A DNA stretch of 64,000 bases, from the NCBI GenBank assembly GCA_963832245.1, contig CAWHTG010000004.1:2728001-2792000 (forward strand). The letters are read 5' to 3'. Source of the DNA: JABDBE01 sp963832245 (GTDB taxonomy: Bacteria > Acidobacteriota > Terriglobia > Terriglobales > Acidobacteriaceae). The position numbers and the translations under genes were made by a program. Below are positions 43,483-54,033 of this stretch, piece by piece; position 1 is the stretch's first letter, and the number at the start of each line of letters is the position of its first letter. The notes below the pieces were generated by a model, which saw only the letters and a list, made by a program, of their open reading frames with translations, did not search any database and was not told where the DNA came from.

Positions 43483-45732
43483 ATGGCCGCCATGAATTTG
43501 ATTGGCTCGTACAACTACGCGCTGGTGGCGCTTTCGGTGTTGATTGCCATGGTTGCGTCGTACGCCGCTCTGGACCTCGCAGCTCGCGTAACGGCCGCCA
43601 GCGGTTGGACTCGCGCGGTTTGGCTGCTGGGCGGGGCCGGCGCGATGGGAACTGGCATTTGGTCAATGCATTACATTGGGATGCTGGCGTTCGTCCTGCC
43701 GGTTCCCGTGGCCTACCATTGGCCGACCGTTCTGCTGTCACTGCTTGCGGCCATTCTCGCTTCGGTCGTTGCCCTGGGCGTGGTGAGCAGACCGAAAATG
43801 GGTGCGTTCCGAGCGCTGGCCGGAAGTGTCCTGATGGGTACGGGTATTGCGAGCATGCATTACATCGGCATGGCCGCCATGCGTTTACCGGCCATATGCC
43901 AATTTAATTCCTTTCTCGTCGTCCTGTCCGTCGTGTTCGCAGTTCTGATTTCTCTGGCCGCGCTTTGGATTACCTTTCACTTCCGAGACGAGAAAACGGG
44001 GATCGGCCGGGAAAAGTTGGCCGGAGCCATTGTGATGGGTGCAGCGATCCCGGTGATGCATTACACCGGCATGGCCGCCGCCAGTTTCACGCAATCGGGC
44101 ACGCCGGTGGATCTGTCCCAGGCGGTGAGCATCTCCACGCTTGGCACCACCGGAATTGCCGCCGTAACCTTTGTCGTCCTCGGCCTGGCCTTGCTGACGT
44201 CCTGGATGGATAGGCGATTCACTGCCCAGACCTTGGAACGGCAGGAAGAGAAGCTGAAGCGAAGCGAGGCATACCTGGCGGAGGCGCAGAGGCTCACGCA
44301 CACAGGGAGTTGGGCCTGGCGGGTAGCGGGAAGAGACGCCTTGCATCTGTCCGAAGAATGGTACCGAATTTATGGCTTCGATCCAGAAAATGGCCCGCCG
44401 GCTTTTGAACTACTTCTGCAGCGCACTCATCCGGAGGACCGAGCTAAGTGGAACGGGGCAATCGACCGAGCAATCGCTCGAAAGTCGGATTACGAAGTGG
44501 AATTCCGAATCCTTCTTCCGGATGCCACAACCAAATACATCCACAGCGTCGGCCATCCTGTTTTGAACGCATCCGGAGATTTAGTGGAATTTGTGGGTAG
44601 CTCTACGGACATCACCGAGCGCAAGCTGGCAGAGCAGGCGACCCGTTTGCTGGCTGCGATTGTGGAATCGTCGCACGATGCGATTGTGAGCAAAAATCTG
44701 AACGGCGTCATTACCAGTTGGAATAAGGCCGCGGAACGGCTGTTCGGCTACACTGCAGAAGAAGCGGTTGGCCAGAACATCACACTGATTATCCCTCCTG
44801 AGCGTCGTGGCGAAGAAAAAACGATTATTGAGCAGCTCACGCGCGGCGAGCGGGTCGACAACTTCGAGACGGTCCGCATGCGCAAGGATGGCAGCCTGCT
44901 CGACGTTTCCCTGACAATTTCCCCAATGAAAGATGGCTCGGGCCGCGTGGTTGGGGCATCGAAACTGGCGCGGGACATAACCGAACGCAAACGTGCCGAA
45001 GAAGCGCTGCGTCAGGCGCAGACGGATCTCGCGCACGCCAGCCGGCTGACCACCATGGGGGAGTTCACTGCTTCTCTGGCGCACGAAGTAAAACAACCGA
45101 TCGCCGCAGCAGTCACAGACGCCAATACCTGCGTGCGATGGATTACGCGCGATGAACCGGATCTGAACGAGGCGCGCGAGGCTGCGTGGAGAATTGTCAA
45201 AGACGCACAGCGCGCCGCGGAAATCATCAACCGGGTCCACCTGCTCTTCAAGAAGGGTACTTCGCAACGGGAGTTGGTTGACGTAAACGAAGTTGCCCGA
45301 GAGATGATCGTCCTTCTGGGGGACGAGGCATCGCGGCACTCCATATCAGTCCGAACGGAGCTGGCGGAAGATCTTCCCCATGTCATAGGAGATCGCGTGC
45401 AATTGCAGCAGGTGCTGATGAACCTCATGATGAATGGCGTCGATGCAATGCACGACGTGGATGGGCTGCGTGAGCTAATCATCAAGTCGCAGCCAGCCGA
45501 AAACAACGAACTGCTGCTGTCAGTCAGCGATACCGGCGTGGGACTGCCCCGTCACCAGGCAGACCAGATCTTTAACGCCTTCTTTACCACCAAGACTCAC
45601 GGTACCGGCATGGGACTTCGTATCAGCCGCTCGATTATCGAATCGCATGGTGGCCGCTTGTGGGCTGCCGACAACTCTCCACGCGGTGCAAGTTTTTGTT
45701 TCACCCTACCCACCAAAGCCGAGGCAAGATGA
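43483..45732 (+). CDS. MHYT-domain sensor histidine kinase with PAS domains
   Basis: 749 residues. The N-terminal 240 residues have seven helices with three MHYI/MHYT motifs (SMHYIGM, SMHYIGM, VMHYTGM), suggested to bind a metal and sense a gas or redox signal. Two PAS domains follow (RVAGRDALHLSEEWYRIYGF; VESSHDAIVSKNLNGVITSW), each with a C-terminal PAC part. The kinase core has the phospho-acceptor H in SLAHEVKQP, N-box NLMMNGVDAM, DTGVGLP and GTGMGLRISRS. No cognate regulator is adjacent; the lone receiver protein at 12.8 kb or the NtrC-type one at 20 kb are possible partners. Confidence 0.92.
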   Translation: MAAMNLIGSYNYALVALSVLIAMVASYAALDLAARVTAASGWTRAVWLLGGAGAMGTGIWSMHYIGMLAFVLPVPVAYHWPTVLLSLLAAILASVVALGVVSRPKMGAFRALAGSVLMGTGIASMHYIGMAAMRLPAICQFNSFLVVLSVVFAVLISLAALWITFHFRDEKTGIGREKLAGAIVMGAAIPVMHYTGMAAASFTQSGTPVDLSQAVSISTLGTTGIAAVTFVVLGLALLTSWMDRRFTAQTLERQEEKLKRSEAYLAEAQRLTHTGSWAWRVAGRDALHLSEEWYRIYGFDPENGPPAFELLLQRTHPEDRAKWNGAIDRAIARKSDYEVEFRILLPDATTKYIHSVGHPVLNASGDLVEFVGSSTDITERKLAEQATRLLAAIVESSHDAIVSKNLNGVITSWNKAAERLFGYTAEEAVGQNITLIIPPERRGEEKTIIEQLTRGERVDNFETVRMRKDGSLLDVSLTISPMKDGSGRVVGASKLARDITERKRAEEALRQAQTDLAHASRLTTMGEFTASLAHEVKQPIAAAVTDANTCVRWITRDEPDLNEAREAAWRIVKDAQRAAEIINRVHLLFKKGTSQRELVDVNEVAREMIVLLGDEASRHSISVRTELAEDLPHVIGDRVQLQQVLMNLMMNGVDAMHDVDGLRELIIKSQPAENNELLLSVSDTGVGLPRHQADQIFNAFFTTKTHGTGMGLRISRSIIESHGGRLWAADNSPRGASFCFTLPTKAEAR

Positions 45733-45825
45733 AGACATACGAAGGCACGTGATCCTAGCCTCGATGACCACCACCATTGGAATTCCATCTGCTGGACGAG
45801 CGCTACCTTGGATTCGCGACAAAGC

Positions 45826-46845
45826 TTAATGAGCGGCTGCATTCGGGGCAGGTCGCTGGATTCGGAAAAGCGCCTGCGGATCGCGTGAGGAGACTCGTCC
45901 CGCCGCAATCCAGGCATACCGGCTGATCAAGGCGCCGATGACAAAACAAACTGCGGCTACATAGCGAGCCACAGCGCTGTGTCCCCAGAAAATTCTGAGC
46001 AACAACGACACCGGCCCAGCCAATGCAGCGCCAGCACGAGTCAGCCAACCAACAGCTCCCTCCCGCAGTGGACGATCGACGTATCGCCCGCGAAGTTCAA
46101 TAATGATCGCAACCAACGTCTCGACTGTACTGGCAACAATTCCCATGAACTGAGTAACTGGAACCAGGAATCCCAGAAGCTCCAGTACGCCCGCCGCCGA
46201 GCCCAAACCTCCGGAAAGAAAAACCGCCGGCACGAGCTTCCGATTTTCCGACCAAACCGGGATCGCAGTCACGCCTAAGAGGACTGACGTGTAACTCGCC
46301 AGAATCAGGCCGCTCAGGGCTCCCGAGATTTCAGCTATCCATTCGATCACAAGCAAGAAATCGTTTCCGTATCCTGCCAGGATCAGTTCGCGGCAAACGA
46401 CCGCCAGGCCCACGGCAGAGGAAAATCCCGTTAACGTCCACGCGCCTACCGACATTGCTGAACGCCACTTGAAGACTCGCAACATGTTTAAGAACCTGGA
46501 AGGACGGCCCAAATCTGCGATGAGTAGAGGCGCCGAGATTAGCGCACCTAAAAATCCTATCCACAATCCAGCGCGTAGCAACCCGGCATTGCCAAAGAGA
46601 TGGGCCGCCAGAGCAATTACTGTGGAAATACCAGCTACTCCACCCACAAAAAAATACAGGGGAACTTGCCACGTCCAGGTTGGCGGCTTGAGCACAGGAT
46701 TTCCGTGATAACTCGCCGCGGAAGCTGGTTTGGGAAAAGGGCCGCCCACGGGCACGATGCCATGATCCTGTACTTTCCCTGTTCGCGCAGCTTCCTCTCT
46801 TAATGCATCCAGCCGGTCTTCCGTGATTTGCGGATCTGCAGCCAT
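45826..46845 (-). CDS. nrfD: NrfD-family membrane anchor of formate dehydrogenase
   Basis: 339 residues with about eight hydrophobic helices (VPLYFFVGGVAGISTVIALA, LLIADLGRPSRFLNMLRVFK...). The family transfers electrons between the periplasmic or cytoplasmic Fe-S subunit and quinones. It is the last gene of the minus-strand set fdnG, Fe-S subunit, nrfD, with a 47-bp gap after the Fe-S gene. In E. coli FDH-N the anchor is the cytochrome FdnI; here it is an NrfD type. The ATG at 46845 begins MAADPQITED, with GAGGTT upstream. Confidence 0.88.
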   Translation of the reverse strand: MAADPQITEDRLDALREEAARTGKVQDHGIVPVGGPFPKPASAASYHGNPVLKPPTWTWQVPLYFFVGGVAGISTVIALAAHLFGNAGLLRAGLWIGFLGALISAPLLIADLGRPSRFLNMLRVFKWRSAMSVGAWTLTGFSSAVGLAVVCRELILAGYGNDFLLVIEWIAEISGALSGLILASYTSVLLGVTAIPVWSENRKLVPAVFLSGGLGSAAGVLELLGFLVPVTQFMGIVASTVETLVAIIIELRGRYVDRPLREGAVGWLTRAGAALAGPVSLLLRIFWGHSAVARYVAAVCFVIGALISRYAWIAAGRVSSRDPQALFRIQRPAPNAAAH

Positions 46846-46892
46846 ACTTAATAACCTCGTTCGAGATCTACGCGAAAGAATTCCTTGTCCAG

Positions 46893-47669
46893 CTACAGCG
46901 CGAAAGCCAGGAATACCACCAGCACAACCACGAGCGCCGAAAGCAGCGCTGCGCTCCAGGCTGACTTCATATGAATCGTGGGTACCTCGGGAGCAGGTGG
47001 GAAATTGTAGGCCTCCGGCTGGCCGAGGATCACAAAGATCGCGTGAGTGCCGCCTACACTGGATCCCGTTGGATCGTAGATTTGCGCATCGTTGTATCCG
47101 CGATCTTGTAACTCTTTGACACGCACCTGGGCTTCCTGCCGTAAGTCTTCCAGGTTGCCAAATCGAATCGATTGCGTCGGGCAGGCCTTCGCACAGGCAG
47201 GCATTAACCCGTCGCGCTGCCGGTCGTAACAGAACGTGCACTTGAACGCGGTTCCGACTTCATGATTTTTGTCGACCACTCCGAAGGGACACGAAACCAC
47301 GCAATAGCCGCAGCCATTGCAGACATCGGGCTGCACGAATACTGATCCAAATTCGGTCCGAACGATTGCGCCCGTGGGGCACGCTTCCAGGCATCCGGCG
47401 TTCTCGCAGTGCTTGCAGACATCGGAGAGGAACTGCCAACGGAACGGCTCATCTATTCCTGCGACTTGCGGGCCCATGGGCTGTTTCTCTTCCAAAAAGA
47501 GCACGTGCCGCCACGTCGATGCTCCTAACGCGTGCGTATTGTCGTACGACTGACCGGTCCAGTTGAACCCATCATCGGGAATGTGGTTCCACTCCTTGCA
47601 GGCCACTTCACAGGCCTTGCAACCTATGCACACTGAAGCGTCTGTTAGAAAGGCACTGGTCGGCATCAA
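46893..47669 (-). CDS. Formate dehydrogenase Fe-S subunit (FdnH-like)
   Basis: 258 residues with four Cys clusters for 4Fe-4S centres: CIGCKACEVACKEW, CKHCENAGCLEACPTG, CNGCGYCVVSCPFG and CTFCYDRQRDGLMPACAKAC. A single C-terminal helix (AALLSALVVVLVVFLAFAL) anchors it in the membrane. It passes electrons from the molybdenum subunit to the quinone-reducing anchor. The start overlaps the fdnG stop by 4 bp, so the two are translated together. Confidence 0.93.
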   Translation of the reverse strand: MMPTSAFLTDASVCIGCKACEVACKEWNHIPDDGFNWTGQSYDNTHALGASTWRHVLFLEEKQPMGPQVAGIDEPFRWQFLSDVCKHCENAGCLEACPTGAIVRTEFGSVFVQPDVCNGCGYCVVSCPFGVVDKNHEVGTAFKCTFCYDRQRDGLMPACAKACPTQSIRFGNLEDLRQEAQVRVKELQDRGYNDAQIYDPTGSSVGGTHAIFVILGQPEAYNFPPAPEVPTIHMKSAWSAALLSALVVVLVVFLAFAL

Positions 47670-50600
47670 GTCCTCCCCAGATGTGCATTCAATTGATCGA
47701 GAGCAGCCTTTCCCCGAGCCCGACGTCCTGGAGAAACGTCACAGAGAATCCCTTTGGCTTCCATGATCCGGACGTTCGGTTCCTCCGAGATGGCCACAAG
47801 GTCATTGGCCGAGTCTCCTTTAACCAGGCCGCGAGAGCCCCAGTGATAGGGAACGCCCACCTGGTGCACCATCTTTCCGTCGATCAGTAGCGGCCGCATG
47901 CGCCTGGTCACCAATGCCCGAGCCTCAACGATCCCGCGTGCAGTCATCAGGGTGACCCACCCTCCATTTTCGATTCTGCGTTCTGCCGCCAGCTCGGGCG
48001 ATATTTCACAGAAGAATTCGGGCTGAAGCTCAGCCAGGTGCGGAAGCATGCGCGACATTGCGCCCGAGGTGTGGTGCTCCGTCAACCGATACGTGCTCAT
48101 GACATAGGGGAAGCGGTTATCGGGAGAGCTGGCGAAACGGTTGTCCGGCCGCTCCTCTCGCATTTCTGCCGGATTGCTTTGCTGGTCGGGATAAAGTGGA
48201 TTGCTAACTGGAGCTTCGAGGCCTTCGTAGTGCGTTGGCAGGGGGCCGTCCACTAATCCCTTTGGGGCGAAAATCCAGCCTGTCCCATCCGGATGCAGGA
48301 TGAAAGGTTTATCGCCGGCAAGAGCCTCATCCCCTTGTGCGTTTTTAGGCGGCTGGTAGCTTGGCGCTTTCGTCCTCGTAAAGTCCGGGACATCCAGTCC
48401 CGTCCACTCTTTATTCTGCTCATCCCACCAAACTAATTTCTTACGCTCGCTCCACGGCTGTCCATCAGGACGGGCCGAAGCGCGGTTATAGAGGATGCGG
48501 CGGTCCGAAGGCCAAGCAAAGCCCCAGCCGTGTCCCCAGAGGTCCTGCGAATTCCGCTGGTTGGCGCGGTTCTCACCCGGGCGGGGGAAGACGCCGGTGT
48601 AGATCCAGCAACCGCAAGCAGTGGACCCGTCAGCTTTCAATTCGGTGAATCCACTTACGAGCGCGTGGTCAGCTACGGTGTAGCCGTTGATCTCTTGCAG
48701 GACTTCTTCCACCTTAGGCTCTTGCATCGTTCCTTCCAGCGAATAGTCCCAGGTCAGAGCTCTCAATCCCGCATTGCGCGGCCGCGGATCTTGCTTCGCC
48801 TTCTCCTTCAGGCGGCGGCCCAGGTGGTACATGAACCAGGTTTCGCTGCGGGCGTCCCCGGGAGGATCGACGGCTTTCTGGTGCCACTGCAGCAGACGCT
48901 GGGTGTTGGTGAAGCAGCCGTCTTTCTCGGCATGCCCGGCGGCAGGCAGAAGAAAGACTTCCGTTCCGATCTCTTCCGGCCGAAGCTCGCCGCGCTCTAC
49001 CTCGGGAGAGTCGTACCAGAAAGAGGCGGTCTCAAGCTCTACCATATCGCGCACCACGAGCCACTTAAGCTTAGAGAGCGCTTTGCGCTCCAGTCGCGAG
49101 TTGGGGCCTGCCACTGCCGGGTTTTGTCCCATGACAAACAGACCTTCAACTTTGCCGTCCATCATTTCCAGAAAATAGCCCTGATGCGAATGGTCGCCGG
49201 TTACACGCGGAAGCCAATTGAATCCCCAATCGTTTTCTTTGTTGGCTCCGTCCCCGTAATAAGCCTTTAGCAGACTGACGATGTACTTATCGAAGTTCCA
49301 CCACCAGCCCGTGGGATCGCGATGGGTTGCAACGTAATCGGCAAGATTGTGTGAGTCCAGCCCTAGATTCGGCATCGGCAAGTAGCCGGGCAGAATGTCG
49401 TAAAGAGTCGGGATATCGGTTGAACCTTGAATCGAGGCATGCCCGCGCAGAGCGAGAATGCCTCCTCCAGGCCGTCCGATATTGCCCAGAAGCAGCTGCA
49501 GGATCGCAGCCGCGCGAATGATCTGCGGACCTTTCGACTGCTGCGTCCAACCTAGCGCGTAGCAAATTGCTCCCGTCTTCTCCGGGCCTGATGCCGTGCA
49601 AAATGTCTCCGCGATTTTCAGGAAGCGATCGCGGGGAACGCCGCAAAACCTTTCGACCAACTCAGGCGTGTATCGTGCATAATGCCTCTTCAAAACTTGG
49701 TACACACATCGTGGATGGCTGAGCGTCGGGTCGCATTCGCAATCCCCGAGGTCGCCGGCGGATCCACCGCCTTCCTTAGAATGACCGGAATGAGCTCCGG
49801 CGCTCTTGGGCGCCACTCGGCCACCCTGGATACAAGCCCCGTAAAGCCATGTGCTTGCGTCATAACGCCTATTGTTAGCGTCCCAACCAGAGAAGACGCC
49901 TGCCAAATCCTCGGTATCCTTAAACTCCTCCGGAAGAATGATCGAAGCGTTGGTGTAGTGGATCACGTATTCGCGAAAATCTTTTTCGTTTTCGAGAACG
50001 TAGTGAATGAGCCCCCCGAGAAACAGAATGTCCGATCCGGCGCGCAGTGGAGCCCAGATGTTTGCCATCGCGGAGGTGCGGCTGAAACGCGGATCGACGT
50101 GAATAACCTTCGCACCGCGTTCTCGGGCTTCAATCACCCACTGGAAACCGACCGGGTGATTCTCCGCCATGTTCGAGCCCATAATCAAAATGGCATCAGA
50201 ATTTATGAGATCGCTTGGCGCAGTCGTCGCTCCGCCCCGACCGAAGGAGGCGCCCAGACCGGGCACCGTTGAGCTGTGTCAAATACGTGCCTGGTTGCTG
50301 ATGCAGACCATGCCCAGGCCGGCTGCAAAGAGCTTTTTGATCAGGTAGTTTTCTTCGTTATCGAGAGTGGCGCCACCAAGATGGGCGATGGCAGTCGTAT
50401 GCATTACGACCTCTCCGTCCCGCTCCTCCACCAAGGTGCGGTCCCGCGTGTCCCAGACGCGATCGGCGATCATGTCCATCGCAGTCTCGAGGTCCAGATA
50501 TTCCCACCGGGTGGAGTAGGGCTTGCGATATTTTATGCGCGTCTCCCGGTTCGCGTGCGTCAGCAGTTCAAAGCTGTCGGAGCCCTTTGGGCAAAGTCGA

Positions 50601-50839
50601 CCGCGGGAAATAAACGACTCTGGATCACCTTCAATTGACACAAGCTTTCCATCTTTGTGATAGACAAGCTGGCCGCAACCTACGGCACAGTAGGGACACA
50701 CCGAACGCGAAACCTGAGCATCGCGATGCTTGGGTGCAAGATTGCGAGTCCGATCGCTCATGGCTTCTACGCCAGTACCATCGCTGTGGGTCAAGAGCTG
50801 TCGAACCAGCGGCCAGCGCGTCAGTATTTCTTTAACCAT
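47666..50839 (-). CDS. fdnG: Selenocysteine formate dehydrogenase catalytic subunit
   Basis: 1057 residues including selenocysteine at position 187, encoded by the in-frame TGA at 50279-50281: context CISNQARI-U-HSSTV, matching the FdnG/FdoG pattern. A hairpin 12 bp beyond the TGA is a good SECIS element. Other features: 4Fe-4S cluster SVCPYCAVGCGQ with a later GRLCPKG, molybdopterin-binding segments (AILIMGSNMAENHPVG; ITGDHSHQGYFLE-type), and a C-terminal MopB domain. It oxidises formate to CO2 at Mo or W with two bound molybdopterin cofactors. The N-terminus lacks a visible twin-arginine motif. Without selenocysteine incorporation it would stop at 186 residues, so the genome must carry selA, selB, selC and selD elsewhere. 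Confidence 0.93.
50249..50281 (-). promoter_or_regulatory. SECIS element with the UGA selenocysteine codon
   Basis: On the minus strand, UGA at 50281-50279 is followed 11 bp later by a 7-bp stem (gggcacc complement at 50261-50267, ggcgccc complement at 50249-50255) with a GGTCT apical loop, as in E. coli fdnG and fdhF mRNA. Confidence 0.9.
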
Positions 50840-51213
50840 ATTGCTTCTCCCGGGGCTCTCAAACTATTGTTAGGGTTGGAGTTTCGCTCCTCGTTGAAGA
50901 GCGCGATCTGTCGTGATGCGGGGTGTTGATCCTCACTCATGTTCGTTGCTTCGCGGACATCGACGTTGCACTCTGCACGCCACTCTTTGCAGAAGTAAAG
51001 GATCGCGTAAATCCACTTGCCCTAAGCACAAGACGCGCGGCTCAGTAAACACCGCAGCCCAAGATAGCCTCAATCTGTCGAAGACTCGACAGGTTCTGTC
51101 AACGGGCGGACATATACGGCTTCCTGCGCACTCTCCATACCATTGTCGTGCACGCATTTGCTCTTTACCCTGTTCGTCTGCACCCTGTCTGGCAAACGCC
51201 TGTTGCACGCTTC
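50840..51213. other. Intergenic region between fdnG and cydB
   Basis: 374 bp. No gene is supported. The fdnG promoter should lie near its right side; no FNR-like box was seen with confidence. The two gene groups are both on the minus strand and may be separate units. Confidence 0.5.
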
Positions 51214-52257
51214 TTAGTATCCATTCCCCTCTTCCGGCCGCACCTTGCCACGAAACATGCGATACACAAAAACCAAGTAGCCGAAAGCAAGGCCCATTCC
51301 CAACGCCCACCAAATGAGCCCCACTCGTAAGGCATACTCGCCAGTGGCGGCATTGTAGATGGTGATGTCGCGTGCCGGATCGCCGCTGGACGGCAGCAGG
51401 CTAGGATATAGCGCCACTGCGACGCCCGCGAGCATGGCTACGATATATGCGCAGGAACTCACAAACGCAGCCTTCTCCCTCGCTTGTCGTTCGAAGGTCC
51501 ACATGGCGGCGAGGCTCATCGCAACCGCCAGCGGAATCAGGTAAGCCAGTGGATATTCGCTGAAGTTATGCATGGTGCGCGGACGCACCACAGCGGTCAC
51601 GGGCACGCCCAAGGCGGTCAGTACGATCAGCAACGGCTGCAATCGGCGGGCAAGCTTGCGCGACTTTTCGTTCACCGTTCCTTCTGTCTTGAGCGCCACG
51701 TAAAGCGCCCCATGAACTACAAGCGCGACAAGCGCAAGAACCGCTGCTCCACAGGTGTACCAGTCGAGGATGCCGGTGTCGGCGCCAGTCCGGAAGTTCG
51801 TCCACAGGGGCTCAAAGAAGAAATAATCCGCTCCCAAAGGGACGCCGCGCACCACGTTGCCGAGCGCTGCACCGAAGAAGATCGCCAGCAACGCGCTCGA
51901 CATGGCAAAGAATCCGTCGAACAGCGACCGCCACACGTGATTCTCGATATGCATGCGAAATTCGATTCCGATGCCGCGCAGCACCAGCAGCCACAAAACT
52001 ATGTTGAGCGGCAGATAGAATCCGCTGAAGCTGGAGGCATAAAGTAGGGGAAAGGCGAAATAGAGCGTTCCTCCGCCCGCAATCAGCCACACTTCATTGC
52101 CGTCCCACACCGAACCGATGGTGCGAATCACGGTCACCCGTTCTGCTTCGGTGCGCGCAATCAGCAGGTGCAACACGCCCGCGCCCAGATCGAAGCCGTC
52201 GAGCACGACATAAGCGACGATCATGACGGCGACGAGCACAAACCATACGGGTTCCAT
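51214..52257 (-). CDS. cydB: Cytochrome bd ubiquinol oxidase subunit II
   Basis: 347 residues with at least eight hydrophobic helices (FVLVAVMIVAYVVLDGFDLG, IGSVWDGNEVWLIAGGGTLY). The DGFDLGAG and GNEVWL motifs are typical of CydB. It pairs with CydA to bind haems in the membrane. The ATG at 52257 is chosen because the AGGAGG site lies 7 bp upstream. It starts 9 bp past the cydA stop, so the genes form an operon. Confidence 0.95.
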   Translation of the reverse strand: MEPVWFVLVAVMIVAYVVLDGFDLGAGVLHLLIARTEAERVTVIRTIGSVWDGNEVWLIAGGGTLYFAFPLLYASSFSGFYLPLNIVLWLLVLRGIGIEFRMHIENHVWRSLFDGFFAMSSALLAIFFGAALGNVVRGVPLGADYFFFEPLWTNFRTGADTGILDWYTCGAAVLALVALVVHGALYVALKTEGTVNEKSRKLARRLQPLLIVLTALGVPVTAVVRPRTMHNFSEYPLAYLIPLAVAMSLAAMWTFERQAREKAAFVSSCAYIVAMLAGVAVALYPSLLPSSGDPARDITIYNAATGEYALRVGLIWWALGMGLAFGYLVFVYRMFRGKVRPEEGNGY

Positions 52258-52266
52258 GCACACCTC

Positions 52267-53631
52267 CTAAGTCGTAGCGAGTGGCTCGCGCGAGCGCACG
52301 TCGCCTCCGGCAGGTAATGCCGGACCGTGCCCGATCTCGCGCTGTACGAGGAACAGAAACAGAATACCCAACACCAGATAAAGTCCCATAAAGCCCAGCA
52401 GCGTGAACATGCTGTTGCCGGCGATGACATTGGTGGAATATCCCTGGTTGGTGCGCAGCAGCCCATACACCAGCCAGGGCTGTCGTCCGACCTCCGCCGT
52501 AAGCCATCCGGCAGTGTTTGCGATGTAAGGGAACGGTACACAGAGCATGATGATCCAAAGCATCCACGGGCTTGAATACAGCTTTCTACGCCACAGCACA
52601 AAAGCGGCAAGCGCCATCACAGCGACGAAAATTGTGCCCAGCCCGACCATGACGTGATAGCTGAAGTAAAGCAGCGGAATGTTGGTCGGCCATTGGTCCT
52701 TGGGAAATTCATTCAAGCCATGGACTTCGGCCGTGGTTGTTCCGTAGGCGAGAAAGCTCAACAGTTTATTCACGATGATGGGATTGTCGATTCGCTCATG
52801 TTCCTCATCGGGTTGACCAAGAATGACGATAGGAGCACCAGTTTGCGACTTGAACAGACCTTCCATGGCTGCAGTGGTCACCGGTTGGTGGCGCACCATG
52901 TACTTACCGTGCAAATCGCCACTAGGGAACACCTGCCAGAGGGAGGCCGCGATTCCGGCGACAACTCCTACGCGAAGAAAGATGCGCGCGTGCTCCAAGA
53001 ACTTTTGTTCCAGCAAATAGAATGCGCCCACACCCGCCATCACGAATGCTCCCGTGACCACGGCTCCGCTCATGTTGTGTGCGTACTGAATCAGCGCCCA
53101 CGGGTTGGTCAGCAGCCCCCAGAAGCTGGAAACACTGAACCCTCCATTGGGCAGGCGCGTGTAGGCCACTGGATGCTGCATCCACGCGTCGGTCACGATG
53201 ATGAAGAAGCCTGACAGCCATGACCCGAGAAACACCAGGAAGCCAGCCCACCAGTGTCCCCATTTCCCCAGGCGTTTTTCGCTGTGCAGAAACAGCCCCA
53301 GGAACGCCGACTCCAGAAAGAAGGAAAATGTGCCTTCCATGGCCAGCGGCTGGCCGATAACGCCGCCGGTAAGGCGCGAGAACTGCGCCCAATTGGTGCC
53401 GAACTGAAATTCCATGGGGATGCCGGTGACGACACCCAGCGCAAAGTTGATGCCGAAAATCTTCGTCCAGAAGCGCGCCGATTCATTGTAGGCTTCGTTG
53501 CCAGTGCGGATAGCGAGCGTCTTGAGCACGACAATCAGCGGCGCAAGGCCCATCGTCAGTTGTGGGAATAAGTAATGAAAGGTGATGGTGAAGGCAAAAT
53601 GAATGCGGTGGAGAAACAGTGCGTCGTTCAT
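52267..53631 (-). CDS. cydA: Cytochrome bd ubiquinol oxidase subunit I
   Basis: 454 residues. Haem ligand residues are present in LHRIHFAFTITFHYLFPQLT (N-terminal histidines) and the NMSGAVVTGAFV helix; EGTFSFFLESAFLG holds the conserved glutamates and GRQPW, the quinol-side motif. The Q-loop is short, as in the cyanide-insensitive (CIO) type. It oxidises quinol and reduces oxygen with high affinity. The ATG follows TGGAGG. It probably accepts electrons from formate oxidation by the neighbouring genes. Confidence 0.95.
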   Translation of the reverse strand: MNDALFLHRIHFAFTITFHYLFPQLTMGLAPLIVVLKTLAIRTGNEAYNESARFWTKIFGINFALGVVTGIPMEFQFGTNWAQFSRLTGGVIGQPLAMEGTFSFFLESAFLGLFLHSEKRLGKWGHWWAGFLVFLGSWLSGFFIIVTDAWMQHPVAYTRLPNGGFSVSSFWGLLTNPWALIQYAHNMSGAVVTGAFVMAGVGAFYLLEQKFLEHARIFLRVGVVAGIAASLWQVFPSGDLHGKYMVRHQPVTTAAMEGLFKSQTGAPIVILGQPDEEHERIDNPIIVNKLLSFLAYGTTTAEVHGLNEFPKDQWPTNIPLLYFSYHVMVGLGTIFVAVMALAAFVLWRRKLYSSPWMLWIIMLCVPFPYIANTAGWLTAEVGRQPWLVYGLLRTNQGYSTNVIAGNSMFTLLGFMGLYLVLGILFLFLVQREIGHGPALPAGGDVRSREPLATT

Positions 53632-54033
53632 GTTTCCTCCAGACCTGCGATCGTGGGTACTTCGCAGAGCGTAACGCTTCTTATCTGGATTTCCTTTTTG
53701 ACTTCAAAAGCCCTCTCCAGTTTGGAGTCCGTGACCGAACGTCGTCAAGTCTGCAAATCAAACACCAACTGCGCAATCGCAGAACATCAGGATGTAAATC
53801 TCGGACGTTGAAGTGGGCGAGAGTCTTACACGTTCCGGTTGAACGAGATTGGGGCCGTTCGAATCTCTCTTCAGTCCGGATTTGGACACCTGACCGCCCA
53901 TCGACGGTGTGATGCAGAACTTGGCGGACGGAGGACCTGGCTTTTTCTGATGATGAATTCATATTTGTCGTCTGTTTGTCGTTTTGGGCTGAGTGGAAAC
54001 GGATTTGCAATGGCTTAGTTCAGGAGAAGAAAT
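53632..54033. other. Divergent intergenic region, no gene seen
   Basis: 402 bp between the cydA start (minus) and the next plus-strand gene. It should hold both promoters; no palindrome was seen with confidence. Confidence 0.5.

Noticed and set aside
50279..50281. Frame interruption in the formate dehydrogenase gene
   Set aside because: A clean TGA in the known selenocysteine position, with a SECIS-type hairpin right after, fits recoding better than a stop or sequencing error.
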